From positions 1 to 8,792 of the forward strand of contig JAJYGW010000116.1 of NCBI GenBank assembly GCA_021790615.1: a DNA stretch of 8,792 nucleotides, written 5' to 3'. Below are positions 7,319 to 8,792 of the stretch, piece after piece. The notes beneath the pieces are model-generated. The model did no database searches and was not told where the DNA came from. It saw nothing but the letters and a program-made list of their open reading frames with translations. The position numbers and the translations under genes were made by a program. This stretch comes from Actinomycetes bacterium (GTDB lineage: Bacteria; Actinomycetota; Acidimicrobiia; Acidimicrobiales; JAKAOS01). Every line of letters starts with the position of its first letter. The stretch's first letter is position 1.

Positions 7319-7430
7319 GGTCGCGCGTGAAGCCCGGTGGTGACGGATGCCCGGTCCCCGGCGAAGCCCGGTCGTGCGCGAAGCCCGGTCCCCGGCGAAG
7401 CCCGCTCCTCAGCGAAACCGGCGTCGCTGT
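7312..7430. repeat. 17-bp degenerate tandem repeat, seven units
   Basis: Units begin at 7312, 7329, 7346, 7363, 7380, 7397 and 7414, with exact 17-bp spacing. The consensus is GAAGCCCGGTCCCCGGC. Units 3 and 5 differ at one base; units 1, 2, 4, 5 and 6 all start with (C/G)AAGCCCG; unit 7 is the most decayed. The block fills most of the gap upstream of glpD and covers the last seven codons and stop of the HNH gene. As 17 is not a multiple of three it does not encode a peptide repeat, and there are no unique spacers, so it is not a CRISPR. Function unknown: candidate regulator-binding array, transcript 3' structure, or neutral slippage product. Confidence 0.75.
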
Positions 7431-7849
7431 GACTCGACGTACCGCCGCGCCCGGCGCATCCCGCCGCGCTCGCCGATCGCCGCCGCCAGCTCCTCGAGCG
7501 CGCGCGTGATGCGCTCGCGGTCGACCGGCCAGCCCCGCCGCTCGCACTCGTCTGCCCACTCCGCCGGCGTGCGGTGGCCCCGGGCTCGGTTGCACCGGGC
7601 GCAGGCCACCAGCTCGTTCTCCGCCCAGGACGGCCCGCCCTTGACTCGGGGCACCACGTGCTCGGTCGTCGCCCGGACCAGGCCCTCCTCGAGGGTCCGT
7701 CCGCACCAGACACACGCCGGCCCGTCGGCGGCGAGGCGAGCTGCGCGCCGGGCCGCCTTCCCCGGGGCGGTGCGTGGTGCTTCCCGGCTGCTCGTGCTGT
7801 GCCCGCCACGGGTGCCGTCCGGGAGCGGCCCAGTACCGCCGGATAGCAT
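7409..7849 (-). CDS. Small HNH endonuclease
   Basis: 146 residues. A zinc-ribbon HNH domain occupies about residues 46-92: CVWC (46-49), the catalytic-strand phrase TEHVVPRVKGG (62-72) with the likely metal-activating His64, Asn78 in AENEL, then CARCN (83-87) and a following GHR. This is the stand-alone single-domain HNH type common in actinobacteria, where the phrase is more often DHVVPRSRGG. The C-terminal helical part ends in basic residues encoded inside the 17-bp repeat block. The protein is probably a cytoplasmic DNA-binding nuclease; no methyltransferase, terminase or phage gene is next to it, so the role is unknown. ATG 7849 was chosen because a TACCAT box lies 7 nt before it (leaderless). 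ATG 7858 is an alternative three codons upstream, and the frame is open to 7954, but that would run inside the divergent peroxiredoxin gene. Confidence 0.8.
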   Translation of the reverse strand: MLSGGTGPLPDGTRGGHSTSSREAPRTAPGKAARRAARLAADGPACVWCGRTLEEGLVRATTEHVVPRVKGGPSWAENELVACARCNRARGHRTPAEWADECERRGWPVDRERITRALEELAAAIGERGGMRRARRYVESQRRRFR

Positions 7850-7862
7850 CGCCGCCATGGTA
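7844..7862. promoter_or_regulatory. Interlocked face-to-face leaderless promoters of HNH (-) and peroxiredoxin (+)
   Basis: The + strand reads TAGCAT, seven bases, ATGGTA. TAGCAT (7844-7849) is a -10 box 7 nt before the peroxiredoxin ATG (7857). Read on the minus strand, TACCAT (7862-7857) is a -10 box 7 nt before the HNH ATG (7849). Each start codon is therefore embedded in the -10 of the opposite promoter. Neither gene has a Shine-Dalgarno sequence. No good -35 was seen on either side. The geometry is seen directly; promoter activity is inferred. Confidence 0.5.
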
Positions 7863-8321
7863 TCGAGGCTCGAAGAAGGCAGCCCCGCCCCGCCGTTCCG
7901 CCTCCTGGACCAGGCTGGTACCGAGGTCTCGCTCGGGGACTTCGCCGGCCGCAAGGTGCTCGTGTACTTCTACCCGAAGGCTGACACGCCCGGGTGCACG
8001 GCGCAGGCGTGCGGCCTGCGAGACGTCCTACCCGACCTCGGCACGACCGCGGTGGTTGGTATCAGCCCCGATGCCCCGGCGCGCCAGGCGGCCTTCGACG
8101 CCAAGTACGGCCTCGGCTTCCCCCTCCTGTCGGACCCCGACCACGAGGTGGCCGAGTCCTACGGCGTCTGGGTCGAGAAGAGCATGTACGGCCGGAAGTA
8201 CCTCGGCATCGAGCGCTCGGCCTTCCTCGTCGACGAGCAGGGTCGCCTCGAGCGCGTCTGGTACAAGATCTCGCCGAAGGACACGCCGGCGAAGCTGCAG
8301 GCGGCGCTGCGGGCGGCCTGA
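7857..8321 (+). CDS. bcp: Thioredoxin-dependent thiol peroxidase, BCP/PrxQ type peroxiredoxin
   Basis: Reduces hydrogen peroxide and organic hydroperoxides in the cytoplasm with electrons from thioredoxin. 154 residues, the normal BCP length. The active site is YFYPKADTPGCTAQAC: peroxidatic Cys47 in TPGCT and resolving Cys52 five residues later, the arrangement of atypical two-cysteine PrxQ enzymes. VVGISPD, FPLLSDPDHEVAESYGVW and the MYGRKYLGIERSAFLVD phrase, with the conserved Arg after a Gly/Ile/Glu run, complete the thioredoxin-like fold. The start ATG 7857 lies 7 nt after a TAGCAT box and has no SD, which fits a leaderless mRNA; the protein then begins directly at the usual MVSRLEEGSPAPPF. 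It is divergent from the HNH gene, with overlapping control sequences. Confidence 0.94.
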   Translation: MVSRLEEGSPAPPFRLLDQAGTEVSLGDFAGRKVLVYFYPKADTPGCTAQACGLRDVLPDLGTTAVVGISPDAPARQAAFDAKYGLGFPLLSDPDHEVAESYGVWVEKSMYGRKYLGIERSAFLVDEQGRLERVWYKISPKDTPAKLQAALRAA

Positions 8322-8332
8322 GCCGACGCCAT

Positions 8333-8380
8333 CCTCGGGGTCTGGGATACCAGGGCGGTCTGGGGCTCCGGGTACCGAGG
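8333..8380 (+). terminator. Long stem-loop after the peroxiredoxin gene
   Basis: CCTCGG (8333-8338) pairs with CCGAGG (8375-8380), further G-C and G-U pairs continue inwards, and CCAG (8350-8353) pairs with CTGG (8360-8363) at the tip. It begins 12 nt after the stop codon. No U-run follows, so it is a candidate T-less terminator or mRNA-protecting structure. Confidence 0.4.
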
Positions 8381-8418
8381 CTCGCCCGCGGCTACCCCGA
8401 CATGCCTGTGCACCTCGG

Positions 8419-8441
8419 CCCATTGGTGTAGCTCCGATGGG
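8419..8441. other. Second stem-loop in the 8322-8596 gap
   Basis: CCCATTGG (8419-8426) pairs with CCGATGGG (8434-8441), including one G-U pair, over a 7-nt loop. It is followed by CCAG, CTGG and CCAG blocks (about 8445-8475) that could form alternative small stems. The rest of this 275-bp gap shows no gene I can support; its GC content is lower than the rest of the window. Confidence 0.35.
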
Positions 8442-8596
8442 TTGCCAGTCTTGCTGGGCGGGCTGTAGCCAGCACCTGCACCGATACGAAGTCGCAACTC
8501 AGTGACGCGGTCGCCCCGTTGCGCACCCCCGGGAACGACCGGCTTCGGCGGGTGACAACTCGGTGGCACTCTTCCACGGCGGGTGGCCGCACTCGC

Positions 8597-8608
8597 TATG
8601 CTCGTCAT
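8597..8608 (+). promoter_or_regulatory. -10-like box upstream of the TIGR04255-type gene
   Basis: TATGCT (8597-8602) is a good TANNNT box. Six bases later comes GTG (8609), the spacing seen for the other leaderless starts in this window, but that GTG is in a different frame from the main gene because of the 11-bp duplication. Confidence 0.45.
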
Positions 8609-8628
8609 GTGGAACGCATGTGGAACGC
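8607..8628 (+). repeat. Perfect 11-bp tandem duplication at a gene start
   Basis: ATGTGGAACGC occurs at 8607-8617 and again, without a gap, at 8618-8628. The unit is not a multiple of three, so gain or loss of one copy shifts the frame between the predicted transcription start and the TIGR04255-type coding frame. Confidence 0.9.
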
Positions 8629-8635
8629 TTGTTGA
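8609..8635 (+). CDS. Possible 8-codon leaderless mini-ORF (MERMWNAC)
   Basis: GTG 8609, 6 nt after the TATGCT box, opens an 8-codon frame that ends at TGA 8633-8635, whose final A is the first base of ATG 8635 of the next gene (TGATG). If transcripts start at 8609 this would be translated and could couple to the downstream gene. It has no similarity I recognise and may be only a by-product of the duplication. Confidence 0.25.
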   Translation: MERMWNAC

Positions 8636-8792
8636 TGTTCGGACTCGAGCGCCCTCCTCGTTACCGGCTCGTCCGCCCGCCATTGATCCAAGCACTCGGC
8701 CAGGTTCGCTTTCCGGTGCGGTCACGCCTCGCGACCCTGGAGGGTGTCGCTCCGGTTCAGGAACGGCTCGACGCGGCCTTCCCCTACATGAA
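8635..8792 (+). CDS. TIGR04255-type family protein (N-terminal part, runs off window)
   Basis: 52 codons are visible, open to the window edge. The phrase YRLVRPPLIQALGQVRFPV, followed by a spaced FQE-like VQERLDAAFPYM, matches the opening of TIGR04255 proteins: a PP-L-E-A-x-x-Q-V/I-R-F strand, then a short helix ending in FP. That family is widespread, uncharacterised, and typically about 250 residues. I chose ATG 8635 because it gives the usual short lead before the first strand and overlaps the stop of the mini-ORF; GTG 8620 in the same frame, inside the second duplication copy, would add five residues (MERLL) and is a real alternative. Third-position GC is visibly lower than in the other genes of the window, a possible sign of acquisition. 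No partner gene is visible within the window. Confidence 0.68.
   Translation, partial: MFGLERPPRYRLVRPPLIQALGQVRFPVRSRLATLEGVAPVQERLDAAFPYM

Noticed and set aside
5870..7330. A 486-codon + strand open frame antisense to glpD
   Set aside because: The charged, repetitive translation and exact antisense position over the GlpD signatures mark it as a shadow.
7312..7430. Possible CRISPR array
   Set aside because: The units are contiguous 17-mers with no unique spacers, the repeats are too short and degenerate, and no cas gene is present.
3504..7715. A 1403-residue minus-strand frame suggesting a giant fusion protein
   Set aside because: Only the part from 5405 to 3504 is the exporter; the N-terminal 770 residues are an arginine/proline-rich out-of-frame reading of glpD and the repeats. 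The GTGA overlap gives a natural start.
8419..8480. tRNA-like stretch (GGTGTAGCTCCGATGG resembles a tRNA D-arm)
   Set aside because: No T-arm GGTTCGA motif, anticodon stem or acceptor pairing could be built; at most a remnant. The segment is better described as a simple hairpin.
8607..8792. Reading frame from ATG 8607 as the terminal gene
   Set aside because: It is open to the edge, but its translation is Ser/Gly/Arg/Pro-rich without motifs, while the 8635 frame carries the TIGR04255-like PPL...QVRFP pattern.

Overview
The window is very GC-rich DNA with almost pure G/C third codon positions, long antisense shadow frames, GTG starts and -10-like TANNNT boxes placed 6-7 nt before start codons (leaderless mRNAs). 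This points to an actinobacterial chromosome, possibly Acidimicrobiia-like; that assignment is inference from composition and gene content only.

Layout, left to right. The 3' end of a METTL7-like SAM methyltransferase (+) converges on a small six-helix Pr6Pr-type membrane protein (-). A dienelactone hydrolase (-) is divergent from a secreted NHL/beta-propeller protein (+), with a 140-bp shared regulatory gap. That protein converges, across a 230-bp gap with a perfect 14-bp hairpin, on a two-gene minus-strand unit: glpD (aerobic glycerol-3-phosphate dehydrogenase) followed by an EntS/MFS_3-type exporter with a C-terminal soluble domain. The two genes are coupled by a GTGA stop/start overlap. 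Upstream of glpD lies a 17-bp tandem repeat block that runs into the 3' end of a stand-alone HNH endonuclease gene (-). That gene is divergent from, and interlocked at the promoter with, a BCP-type peroxiredoxin (+). After a structured gap of lower GC, the window ends in the first ~50 codons of a TIGR04255-type protein (+), whose start region carries an 11-bp tandem duplication.

Most genes are metabolic or housekeeping, and I see no CRISPR, rRNA, tRNA, IS element or complete defence system. The most unusual material is in the control regions. (1) Two face-to-face leaderless promoters lie within 19 bp, each gene's ATG being part of the other's -10 box (7844-7862). (2) Seven units of a 17-bp repeat lie between HNH and glpD. 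(3) The 11-bp duplication turns the predicted leaderless start of the TIGR04255 gene into an 8-codon mini-ORF whose stop overlaps the ATG of the main frame. The right edge (from about 8400) has lower GC and may be the edge of an acquired segment.
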